Positions 35,801-46,560 of a stretch of DNA of 64,000 bases are shown in pieces; positions within the stretch are counted from its first letter, which is position 1, and each line of letters opens with the position of its first letter. Location: contig OX387202.1 in the NCBI GenBank assembly GCA_947561715.1, positions 20,969,001 through 21,033,000 of the forward strand, in the 5' to 3' direction. Source of the stretch: Ascidia mentula (lineage: Eukaryota; Chordata; Ascidiacea; Phlebobranchia; Ascidiidae). The notes beneath the pieces were generated by a model. That model saw only the letters and a list, made by a program, of their open reading frames with translations. It was not told the DNA's origin and searched no databases. The position numbers and the translations under genes are program-made.

Positions 35801-38443
35801 CGTCGCGATTACGGGATTTTTGTTGCCTCATTCAAAACATTGGGGGCCGAGCATGTTGGGCAGAAAATCGAAATTTCAAACACTGGATTATGCATGGGTG
35901 TTAGATGGAGAATATAATAATCATTTTCATCCCATATATCGATGCGGGACACAGCACTAATATTCACTGGATTGCTGCAACCAATTGTCAAACGGTTTGG
36001 CCGTGGTCATTTTCGCTTGAACTGCGCAAAAAGGTGACGTTCGACCCAATCCGAGCCCCACTGAGCTCGGTCCTGGAAATCCGCGACCAAGCGATCGCGC
36101 AAACCTCAAAAGCGGTGATGTGGGGTCGTTACGAGTTGATTACCATCCCTATGTGTGTGCGGTATCTAAACTTTTTTGTTTCATAATTTTTCCGAACCGA
36201 GTAAATGCATTGAAACACAGCAAGAATATTCTGTGTTGCTTCAAACTGAAAAAACACGAGTTTTGTGAATCTGACGTAATAAGGAGGGTATTTCCCTAAT
36301 GACTTTTAAGATTTTGTTAGTTATGACGACCTGGCAGCATCAGGTAAATTATCGTTGAAACAATGGCATTAAATTGAAAACGTTAAATACGTTATAGTCT
36401 TACCTATACTCGGCAAATCCTTGACCTCCGGAAAAATCCTGAAGGTCAACACGAAGGCGACATCTAGTGGACGCACTGGTGATTTGATGCAGTTTCTCCA
36501 AACCTGATAAAATTTGTTGGTTGTAATAATATTGTTGAAAACACTGGAATTTAAATTGAATTAACTTATACTGTTATAGTGACTCTAGGATTGTTACGAA
36601 GCGTACTTGAAACGTTTTGCTTGGTTGGCCTGTATATAAACTGGGTGTGTACAAGTTATAACAATGTGTTCAGTAAATGTATTCAATCTAAAACAAAGCT
36701 GGAACTCCTGTTGCTGCCACAGGCATATTGCAATTTAAAATGTACCGCACTTCTGGCATGAAATATACGTGCTGTATTTTTGCGACGTTTCGTCTGCCAT
36801 GCGGCGAGACTTCATCAGGTATTAATACCGCAATTTCAAAGTAAACTACACTAAAACATTCAGGGGCACAAAAAAGAAAAAAGGACAGGTTGACACCGCT
36901 TGTCAGATCACGTGACAGAGGCAAAACACGAAACACTGCGGGAGGCGAAACAGTTACAACAAATTGTTATAAACTGCCGGAAAGTAAACACATTGTTGTT
37001 TGTCGTTGACTCATCCACTGTTTTTGTGAATGTGAAACGACTCAAGAAAGAGCCGCTTGGTGTGGTCCAACTCCTTTTCCAGAACTTGGGCTTTATCGAA
37101 GGCAACTTCGTGTCGCAGTGTCACCGCATGCTTGGCCAACGCAGTCTTGCTGGCATCTTTCGATGCGACATCACGGCGATGCTCTTTCAGTCGCGTCTTA
37201 AAGGCCCTTTTAGTTTCGCCGATGTAAATACCATCGCAATATTTGCATGGTATTAAACAGACCACTCCCTTTGGCTCGGAAGCTTCCGTAGCAATGGGTC
37301 GTGAAATTACATTGCCAAGCGTTGTATGGGGCTTAGTATAGATTTTAATGCCTAATCCGACATCAATCTTCGCAATGTTTCGTCAAGGCCAGGGTTGAAG
37401 GGAATAACAACTGCTCCGCTAGTGGGCGTTTCATCCTTACGGGTTATTGCCAGTATATTTTGAGCGTGCCATAACAGTGGTGATTGATAGGGATACCGGT
37501 ACATTGGTGAACAATGACACCACATCAAAGGATACCATGCTGTCATGTTGCTCCACTCGTAAGCTCCGTACCTCGACTGCAAACTCGAGTGAGTTTTTCA
37601 CGTGGTGCGGACTATTGCCCAACAAAAGGAGCGATTATTTTAGCATTCTTGAGTCGCTTCACATTCACAAAAACAGTGGATGCGTCAACGACAAAGAACA
37701 ATGTGTTTACTTTCCTGCAGTTTATAACAATTTGTTGTAACTGTTGCGCCTCCCGCAGTATTTCGTGTTTTGCCTCTGTCACGTGATTTGACAAGCGGTG
37801 TCAACGTGTCCTTTTTTCTTTTTGTGGTCCTGAATGTTTTAGTGTAGTTTACTTTGAAATTGCGGCATCAATACCTGATGAAGTCTCGCCGCATGGCAGA
37901 CGAAACGTCGTAAAATACAGCACGTATATTTTATGCCAGCGGTACATTTTAAACTAAAACAAACCATTATTCAAAGTTTTGCAACATTTGTACTTGGTTA
38001 AGGATTGCTTTATTGGAATACAAACCCATCCAAAATTCTGTTGATAGATCCCCAAACCCGTTCTTGTAATCCACCCAATCTCTATCGAAACTAACAGATC
38101 CATCATAACGACGCTGGAACACCTGGTATTTATCAAGTAAAACACTTGACACTGATTTTCGGTGAATTGGTCCAAAAAAGTTAGATGACCTCCATGTCAA
38201 TATATGACTTTTCACTTTCATGTGTAATTTCCTGACCTTTATAAACAACACAATCCCGGGCGTATGGTTAAGTATTGTAGTGTGAAATCGGAAATTACTT
38301 GGCGTGTATATTCACCTCACTTAACCAACTTAGCGCTGGTGCCAGGGATTGCCCACCCCTGTGTTAGTGATAATTACTACAGTATGAATACCTGCCAGCC
38401 ATCTTCACAGTAAACTTCTTCTCCCGATCTGATATATTGGCGA
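32864..38443. repeat. Segmental duplication copy A2 (lectin cassette)
   Basis: 5.6-kb copy of 15288-21175. It carries the FReD exons of the membrane lectin gene. It lacks the 407-bp MITE of A1 and has an extra block of about 85 bp near 33568-33655. Similarity fades inside exon 38392-38504, and the array of 113-bp satellite follows in the next intron, as in A1. Confidence 0.9.
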
Positions 38444-41400
38444 CCTTTAAGATCTGAAGTCTTACAGGAATCCCGTGAAACAGTATATATGAGATTCCAG
38501 AGATCTGCAGACGGTTAAAACTCATCAGATTGGTAGAAGTATTGAGTTAAACTCATTTACAAGCAAGTAGGCGGTGAAAACCACACAATATTTGCACGAC
38601 CTGGATTATGACCAGAATATACTCTCTGATATGGAACCCTCTCTGATTCGCACGTGATGACGTATATGTTGGGTATGCCAATACCTTTGCGAGTAATGAC
38701 GTGACTAACGGGCAAAGGTTTTCAGAATTTGACACATATGTGAGATTTATATTTAAATAAAACAAAACTCAACTGTTGGAAGTGTTACTCAGTTGACCTT
38801 GCAGTTGATCCACTCTGTTCGACAACTCTGTGAATATAATGTTAGATGTGTGAGTGGACTTTGGATGTTAAGTGCATGAACTTAACTGTTAGATGTGCGG
38901 TTCTGCTCACTTTGCAGTTGATCCACTCTGTTCGACAACTCTGTGAATAAAATGTTAGATGTGTGAGTGGACATTGAGTGTTAAGTGCATGAACTTAACT
39001 GTTAGTTGTGCGGTTCTGCTCACTTTGCAGTTGATCCACTCTGTTCGACAACTCTGTGAATAAAATGTTAGATGTGTGAGTGGACTTTGGATGTTAAGTG
39101 CATGAACTTAACTGTTAGATGTGCGGTTCTGCTCACTTTGCAGTTGATCCACTCTGTTCGACAACTCTGTGAATAAAATGTTAGATGTGTGAGTGGACTT
39201 TGGATGTTAAGTGCATGAACTTAACTGGTAGATGTGCGGTTCTGCTCACTTTGCAGTTGATCCACTCTGTTCGACAACTCTGTGAATAAAATGTTAGATG
39301 TGTGAGTGGACATTGAGTGTTAAGTGCATGAACTTAACTGTTAGATGTGCGGTTCTGCTCACTCTGCAGTTGATCCACTCTGTTCGACAACTCTGTGAAT
39401 ATAATGTTCGATGTGTGAGTGGACATTGAATGTTAAGTGCATGAACTTAACTGTTAGATGTGCGGTTCTGCTCACTCTGCAGTTGATCCACTCTGTTCGA
39501 CAACTCTGTGAATAAAATGTTAGATGTGTGAGTGGACATTGAGTGTTAAGTGCATGAACTTAACTGTTAGATGTGCGGTTCTGCTCACTCTGCAGTTGAT
39601 CCACTCTGTTCGACAACTCTGTGAATATAATGTTCGATGTGTGAGTGGACATTGAATGTTAAGTGCATGAACTTAACTGTTAGATGTGCGGTTCTGCTCA
39701 CTCTGCAGTTGATCCACTATGTTCGACAACTCTGTGAATATAATGTTAGATGTGTGAGTGGACATTGAAATTAAGTGCATGAACTTAACTGTTAGATGTG
39801 CGGTTCTGTTCACTCTGCAGTTGCTCCACTATGTTCGACAACTCTGTGAACAAAACTTACGTTAACGTTGACATGTTTTACGTCACTAACATTACCCTTA
39901 CCATGAACTCCAATGTAATCGGTCAGCATTTCTTGGATCGTTTGGTTTTTGTCTTTTTTAAGTTGGCCTGGAAACATGCATGTTTTTCTGATATAACTCT
40001 TAAGAAACAAAACAAGCTATTTTTTAGACTAGTCCAGGTCAGTGCGTCTATGTGTTATTCACCGAAATTAATAAAGTGCCTGATGTTATTTACTGTGCGG
40101 ACCTTCTCAAAAAATACAACATAATTTTTTCCCAACATCGTATGGAGGAAAACCACATATTGATACTTTTCTTCACGTTTTCTTTGATTATCTGTGTTGT
40201 TTATGCACGCAACGCAACCCTTCTATCCCTTTGTTTTTATCGGTTTCCTGCACTCACATGTAATTTTGCACCAGTGTAAAAAAACTTCACCGGGTTTTCT
40301 TAGTATGGTTCGGTTGTATTTTTTTTGCTGGTATTAGTTAAGTTGTAAGATATACTCTATACACAAAGGTCATTAATGTAGTCAGTTACTGGATAGCTGT
40401 ACTAGTAATCACTAGGTGGCGATGATAAGGCCAAAAGGTGGCGCTATAGAAAGATATTTTACTTTGAATATCCACCAGGTCAGTCTGTTGGGTCTGAATT
40501 TCCTGCAACTTGTTCGTAAGTTGACCTGAAAGTGCAATCGTTAACGAAAAAGGGAAATATTTTTATTACAAAACCGGTAATATTTAATTCTTTGTTTAAA
40601 GTAATTATAACTTCCTGTGTATTTAAGTGTCAGCTTTCACAATCTCATAAATTCTCATATTTTCCTACCATTGGTCACGAAGATCTGAATCAAACCCTGA
40701 AAAATATTTTGTTTTATTCCGTGATCTCTAAAATGGACAGAATCTAGCCCCTGATGTTGCACAGTCTTAAAACACGACAGCAATTATCGGATAGAAAATG
40801 TTTGAAACCAAGTGTTTCTGATTTCCGTCAGTTGGTTTATTTTTTTAATTTGTGAAAAATTGATTTTCGCCTACAACATACGTCATCATCAGTTTCTGCA
40901 AATAAACTGCATTAAAACACTCGAAGCTACATGTACCTAAAATAAGCAAACAAATAAAACTGAAATGGTGATCACAATGTCCCCTACCACTGCATCTACA
41001 CAACTGTTAACTTCACTGCAGTGCAAGGCCCTCTGACACCGGAGACAGAAAGATAAGAGAGTGCGAATCAAAACCATGACGACCCGCAGCACGAATGCAC
41101 GACGTCATTGAACAACATTAAAACAATGGTGAAAGATGTTCTCCATCCATAAAAACACAACACCAAACAAAACTGCCAGCAACCGCTTACGAATTCGGGG
41201 GGAATCATTTTTTAAATGTTTATTGAAACTTGGGTGCGGTTCAGCCATTTTGGCTTCGCACACATCCAGTCCTTTAACCATAGACTGTTCTACAAATACC
41301 ACCCACAAAACAACTTGAAATGCTTAAACGCGTTCCTGCCGGTGGGTGAGCGTTTGCAAAATGGTGGCGCAGAGCCGCCTTGTCGTTGCTTCCCAAGTTG

Positions 41401-42753
41401 CCTTTGATTAAATTCTAATCTGTGTTGTGTCCATCTTGTTGAAAATTTATTTTTGGTTTTGCCAACGTATTGTTCATGACATGTTGTGCACGTTGCAACA
41501 TCAATGCTGAAACTCGCACAAGTTACATGTTGCAGCAGTTTATATTGTTTGCCTGCTATTGTTGTTAATGTTGTCGTTTCATTAACCATGGATATGTAGT
41601 TACCATGGTGACCGCCCAATGCGAACCGCCCACAAGGGCAGCTACCAGGAGGGTCGTTGCAGTTCGTTTGCAGGACAAGTTGATTGTCCTCGGTGAAGCA
41701 TTCCGCTTGCGCCGCAACAACGAAAGACAGAACTTGGGGTACAGCATTTCCTCAGGTTCTCAAGCTCACACAAAAAGAAGGGCAATTAAAGAGCCAGGCC
41801 CAAATCGTTTACAAACGACCCCCCTCCTTGGGCGACATTTTTGGAATTCAACCAAAGGCAAGTTGAGAAGCAACGACAAAACGTTTGTTTGTTTATTTTT
41901 GGTACATGTAGCTTCGAGTGTTTTAATGCAGTTTATTTGCAGAAACTGATGATGACGTATGCTGTACGAGAAATCAATTTTTCACAAAATAAAAAAATAA
42001 ACCAACTGACGGTAATCAGAAACACTTGGTTTCAAACATTGTTTTATTCCATAAGTAGTGGAAGCGTACAAGATCTATGTTAGCTCCCAAACCAGAAACG
42101 AAACTTTCATATTGGTCATGATTGAATATATCTCGTTTCACAAAGCACACGGTTGATTTATTACGCTCCAACTTCTGTTTACCCATAGCATGTTGACGCT
42201 ACGCTAATTTCTTACTCATATGAAACTTACCAGAGCGAGAGCTGTTGCGATAACCAGACCCAGTACCACCAGCACAATCTTCATTCTTCTAAGCTCAGAA
42301 CGTAATTGTGACAACTTCTCTTTCTCCGCGCTTTGCTGAGGTTCCTCGTAAACTGATTGTTGTTAAGTTTACAGACGTGCTTTTAGTTCGGGTAATTTAG
42401 CTTCCAACAAAACCTTACGTTACTAGGTCTAGTATCTTTCTCCTTGAGTTTGTCATTGTAATATTCCAACTCTTACGTAAGCCCATTTTTACTGGCGTTT
42501 CATTATGTAAAGGTTATGACGTCATAATACACGTTGTCAAATAAATGTCATTTTGGTACAAAGCGTCAATTGTGACGTCAAAAGTTGTTAAAAAATAGTT
42601 TTGACTTTTCTGCTTTATTCACACCGGTTGGGAAACCGCGTCAGACAACAAGATATTAGTTTCTCCACACAAAGATAATATAACCAGTTTGTACGACTTA
42701 CTGTTTTCCTGGGGACCAGAGCGAGCCGTCATTTCATAACTTTCGCGATTCAT
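34293..42753 (-). CDS. Type II membrane protein with fibrinogen-related domain (FIBCD1-like architecture)
   Basis: Eight exons give an intact frame of about 280 residues: 42702-42753, 42231-42352, 40463-40502 (least certain), 38392-38504, 38026-38122, 36404-36503, 34741-34878, 34293-34473; lengths sum to 843 with matching phases. The 42-residue N-terminus is polar and presumably cytoplasmic, with tyrosines in SYEMT and IYEEP; RRMK precedes a hydrophobic helix (43-58), which sets a type II orientation. A short heptad-like stalk (LVDIQNL) leads to the FReD ([41 protein letters not shown]). FIBCD1 in vertebrates is a type II acetyl-group receptor of this layout; homology to FIBCD1 itself is not claimed. 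The FReD exons are near-copies of those of the ficolin-like gene, but the 5' exons are unrelated. Introns hold a 113-bp satellite and two Penelope-like fragments. Confidence 0.75.
36731..37955 (-). mobile_element. Penelope-like element fragment with inverted termini (in A2)
   Basis: Duplicate of the fragment at 19456-20685 in the equivalent lectin intron: GIY-YIG piece (37265-37110, minus),RT piece (37625-37437, minus), and inverted arms of about 300 bp at both ends. Present before the A1/A2 duplication, since both copies sit at the same site. Confidence 0.8.
38801..39854. repeat. 113-bp satellite, long array (about 9.3 units)
   Basis: Unit starts at 38801, 38914, 39027, 39140 and so on every 113 bp. 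Units alternate between subtypes (AATATAATGTTCG versus AATAAAATGTTAG), suggesting amplification of multi-unit blocks. It lies in the membrane lectin intron matching the short array at 21965-22230. Confidence 0.95.
40797..42040 (-). mobile_element. Second Penelope-like fragment with inverted termini
   Basis: Minus-strand GIY-YIG-like coding piece (41619-41290: [20 protein letters not shown]). Ends 40797-40960 and about 41878-42040 are inverted copies of about 160 bp, each with CTGATGATGACGTATG and, on the right, a CGTA/TACG hairpin before GAAAT. A different family from the fragment in A1/A2. Lies in an intron of the membrane lectin gene. Confidence 0.7.
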
Positions 42754-44515
42754 TTTCGATGAAAATGTTGATCGACCAGAAAATAACAACAAACAACCAC
42801 CTCTACGTGTGCGCAAGATGATCTAACACGAAAGTTTGTGGAGTGCAGCCAACAACACAAGGAAGTTATGGTGGCATTTCTTAAGGAGCAGGAAATGCGT
42901 CGGTTTCGCTTTTGTTGTCCACGTTATTTCATAACCTTTGTTTTCCACTCTGTCATGGGTTCAAACCTATGCCTGCAGGCATCTGTAACCAGGCGTTGTT
43001 CAGGCAGAAAAGTGTAAACAGCACTCGGTCAGCAGTTGCCTTGGACTCACGACGAGTTTGCAAAACGTGTCTTCATGTCAATGTTCATGTTTCTGTTCAT
43101 GTATTTTCTAACATACTTTGCATGTGTTACAAGGAATGTGGGATAAAAATCAGCGTAACAAAATCACTCAGATCGTTCCCTACAATCGCGGTTAAATTTG
43201 AACGCATTTCATTTTAGTTTGAATTCTTTGCCATTTTTAGTTGGCAGTGGATTTTTCGTTCTGCTGCCGAAACTTACTGAACTTTTGTATGGAATATTTC
43301 AAAACACTCTTGCAATTTAGCTAATTTACATTTTGAAATACAAAATCTTGCTTCCAATAAGAACAAATTAACCAGTTTTACTCGGTTCGTATTTACGTTT
43401 TCTACATCAAAAGTTGGTCAGTAGAATTCTTTCCATCAATTTGGCGTCCAACCATGCACTTACATCTTCCCAGAATATTGCAACATCCATTACACACAAA
43501 AAATACATACTAAATTGTTTCCATTTCGTTTTCGCAAAGAAAAACACATTCACCCGTGCTGTCAACCAGCCTGAAGCCAAATAGAGCGTCATTCGTTACC
43601 AATGCCCACAAATTTAATTTGAAAAGATCTTAATTTCGTTTTCAGAGTGCATTTAAAATTATCATAGTAGAGCGACTGCTATTGGGTTTCCGTTAAGGTC
43701 GATTCCATGTGGGTTTCCCGTTCGTTTTGTTGTTTTCTTGGGGTTTTTCTAGTTTGTTGGAATGGTTTTTATAAGCTTAAGGTAATCTGTGTAATTTTTG
43801 CTTGAAGGTTTGAACAAACTACAGACTGCGCTCCATGGTAAACCGAATGCTGGGTGTTATCATCATAAATAAAGTGATGCATAGGCCTACGCTATCGGTC
43901 TGCCTATACCGGGTCTTCGTAGGTACCAACGTAAGGTACGATGAGTCAGAAATTCGCAACCGCACCCCAGTCTCTTGGTTTTTAGTGAATATATTGTGCA
44001 GTGAAAGAACAACGAATCAGTACGCAGTGTAAAATGGGCGAGACACAATACATCAGCAACAGTGCAGCATTGGGGTAGTCAGTACAAACAGGGCACAGTT
44101 TAGCGCATACAGTCATACAGGGCAGGGTCGAGATTTCTGAAGGTCACAGTACCACGTTTCTGAAGGCACTGTGGAGTTAGCTTAGCGTCTAAAACATACA
44201 AACAAACGTGACAAATCGCCAATGTAGTCAACTGGCTTACAAAACATTGAAAGAGGCACATGACAGGCCTTTAAGTCTTCATAACACTTCACAAACATTA
44301 AAAGTATCACTAGAACCTAGACGAAGTCAAATCTACATTAATTTCAACGATTACTGTGGCTATTTCCCGCAAGTAGACCAGTGAGCACGCTTTGTGGAAC
44401 AAAGGAATGCGATGATGTGATGCAAATGTGCACATATACGCACATGGGTTCAAGTAACATAGAAATGTTATTAAATGGTTAAACTGTTCGTAACGGTAGA
44501 CACTTAAACCACCTC
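42754..44515. other. Intergenic, 5' flank of the membrane lectin gene
   Basis: About 1.8 kb with no recognised exon. Only short frames without domains. Presumably contains the promoter of the membrane lectin. Confidence 0.4.
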
Positions 44516-44902
44516 ACGGACGGGCGAAACAGGATTTCCCCGGTTCATCTTGTAATGGTTAAAATAGCATTTCAAACATGTTTGTTGGAAATATTATTCT
44601 TTCTGAACTAAAATAGTTATCAAGGCATTGTATAGAGGTATGTTAAAAAGCAAGCAAAACATCTTACATCAACGAAATGTTTGTTTCGTTCACCACGTGC
44701 TTCGGCAATGCTACACACGTCCTAAAGTATCGAAATTCTTGGTCTTTTGCCAAATCTACCAATCAACAATATGCTCTTAGTGTGTAACAACCTTTATGCA
44801 TAAACAAACTAAATATTAGAGTTATAATATTGCAAAGTCTTCGTGAAAACTAATGTTGAGTAGCCACGCATGAAACGGGGAAATCCCGTTTCGCCCGTTC
44901 GT
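44516..44902. mobile_element. Unclassified MITE with about 33-bp inverted ends
   Basis: Left end ACGGACGGGCGAAAC…GGATTTCCCC, right end its reverse complement with few mismatches. 387 bp, non-coding, no clear target duplication. Directly upstream of USB1. Confidence 0.7.
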
Positions 44903-45174
44903 AACACTGGGTTTTATGGAAGTGTACGCACAGCGGCACCACGTGGTCACTTTCCAGCATTACAAACGCGCCATTCAAGTAACTCGCCAACGAACAGTGA
45001 CGTTTTCACTGCAGTCAGTACAGTTTAAGCTGTTTAGTAATTGTAAGGGGAAACAAAGTTTGCCCCCTGTTGCATTTCATACCGATGTTGACGTTTGCAC
45101 GCTTTAATGGTTTTTCGGGTGCTTTCCCTTATATTTGATGAAAAGTGCCGGTTTTAAACTGATTTCTGGTCAAA

Positions 45175-46096
45175 ATGGCGGCCTTGGCTTCGCTTTGTGA
45201 CGCTTACGGCAGTGATTCTGATTTTAGCGATAACGACGAGCAATTTACGCAAGTAGACCGAGCTGGCACCAAAGTGAATTTGCCTTTACAGCATGCTATT
45301 TCTTCATTGTTTGGAGACACCAAGTCGTTGAAACCCCAGGAACACCGAGGTCGAATCCGGTCGTTCCCCCATGAGCGCGGGAATTGGGCAACGTATGTTT
45401 ACATACCTTACCCTAAAAAAAGTTTGGATGAATTTAAATTCAACGTTGAAAAAACACTCGAAAGCAGAGAAAAAGGTATTAAATTATCTGCTTAAATTAT
45501 TGTGTACAGTTTTAAATGTTTGGGAATTAATTGATAGAATCGACATGGCATCTTGTGGATGATTTCCATGTGAGTATTTCAAGGACTAATGTCATACCTC
45601 ACCACTGCATAGACCCTTTAGTGGAAAGTCTCAGACAAAATTTAAAACGGTTTCGAAGATTTTCAATCACATTATCATCTGATGATTTGAATATTTATGT
45701 GAATGATGAAAAAACAAGATCATTTTGTGGGTTTAAGGTAAGGGTGAAACTTTTTTCACAGCATTTCTTGTCTTGATTTGGTATCAGATTGTTTCCAAAC
45801 AATTCCAGATTTCAGCGCAACCTGCAGTTCAACAACTGAATAAAGTCGTTCAGATCGTGAATAAAGCTTTCATGGATTTTCATTGCAAGCCTTACTACAC
45901 AAACCCATCCTATCACATGAGTGTTGCTTGGCATCTCAACCAATTCACAGAAGAATCCAAATTATTTTCAAAACTTTCATCAAATTGGAACAGAATAGAA
46001 TTGGAGAACCCTGAACTTTTTACAATTGATGTGGATGAGGTTGTTTGTAAAAGTGGCAACAAAATGTTTTCATGTAAACTAAGTTCCATCAGTTGA
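45175..46096 (+). CDS. USB1: U6 snRNA 3'-phosphodiesterase (Mpn1/USB1 family)
   Basis: Trims the 3' oligo(U) tail of U6 snRNA and leaves a protective end; nuclear, of the 2H phosphoesterase superfamily. Three exons, 45175-45475, 45538-45737 and 45809-46096, give 262 residues with matching phases. The two catalytic HxS motifs are visible: FHVSIS after STWHLVDD, and YHMSVAW near the C-terminus. An acidic N-terminus (CDAYGSDSDFSDNDE) and RSFPHERGNWATYVYIPY precede the catalytic domain, as in animal USB1. The length is close to human (265). Convergent with TPX2, with about 460 bp between their stops. Confidence 0.93.
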
Positions 46097-46560
46097 CATC
46101 CACAATACTCACATGGACATCTGTATTGTCACCATTTCATCAGACTTTTAGTGAGTTTTTTCATGTTTTGTGGTCGAGTTAAATTTTTGTTTAGCTCCAG
46201 AATTAAACTGCTACATTTAATCTTATAATGTGACATTTTGTTCTTTTTTATATCATTTCTGTTTAATTTTGCTGTTTGTCTCATACAGGTTCCAGCACAA
46301 TAACCTGTTGTGAACATTTCTATTCACTGATGTCCAAAACGACTTGTTTTATTGCTGTTAAAAGTATTTTATTGTTGCCTGTAAACACATACAGTATGCA
46401 TACCATAAAGTTAACCAGAACTGTAATATCAACGACTACATGTACATGTCACGACAGATTTACAACAATGTTAAGGTCTTGACTGAGAGTGGACGACAGC
46501 CTGAAACCAACCAATGAATAGCAGAAGAAGTAGTGTATATACAACCCATAAACATGCAGA

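Noticed and set aside
35905-36186. 93-codon plus-strand frame conserved in part in A1 (18775-18999)
   Set aside because: It lies in a lectin intron, antisense, with no domain; conservation follows from the recent duplication.
38801-39854. Regular 113-bp spacing as a CRISPR-like array
   Set aside because: Whole units are repeated with no unique spacers, in a eukaryotic intron; it is a satellite.
40052-40279. 75-codon plus-strand hydrophobic frame
   Set aside because: AT-rich intronic sequence antisense to the membrane lectin; no signal-peptide-plus-domain structure or splice logic.
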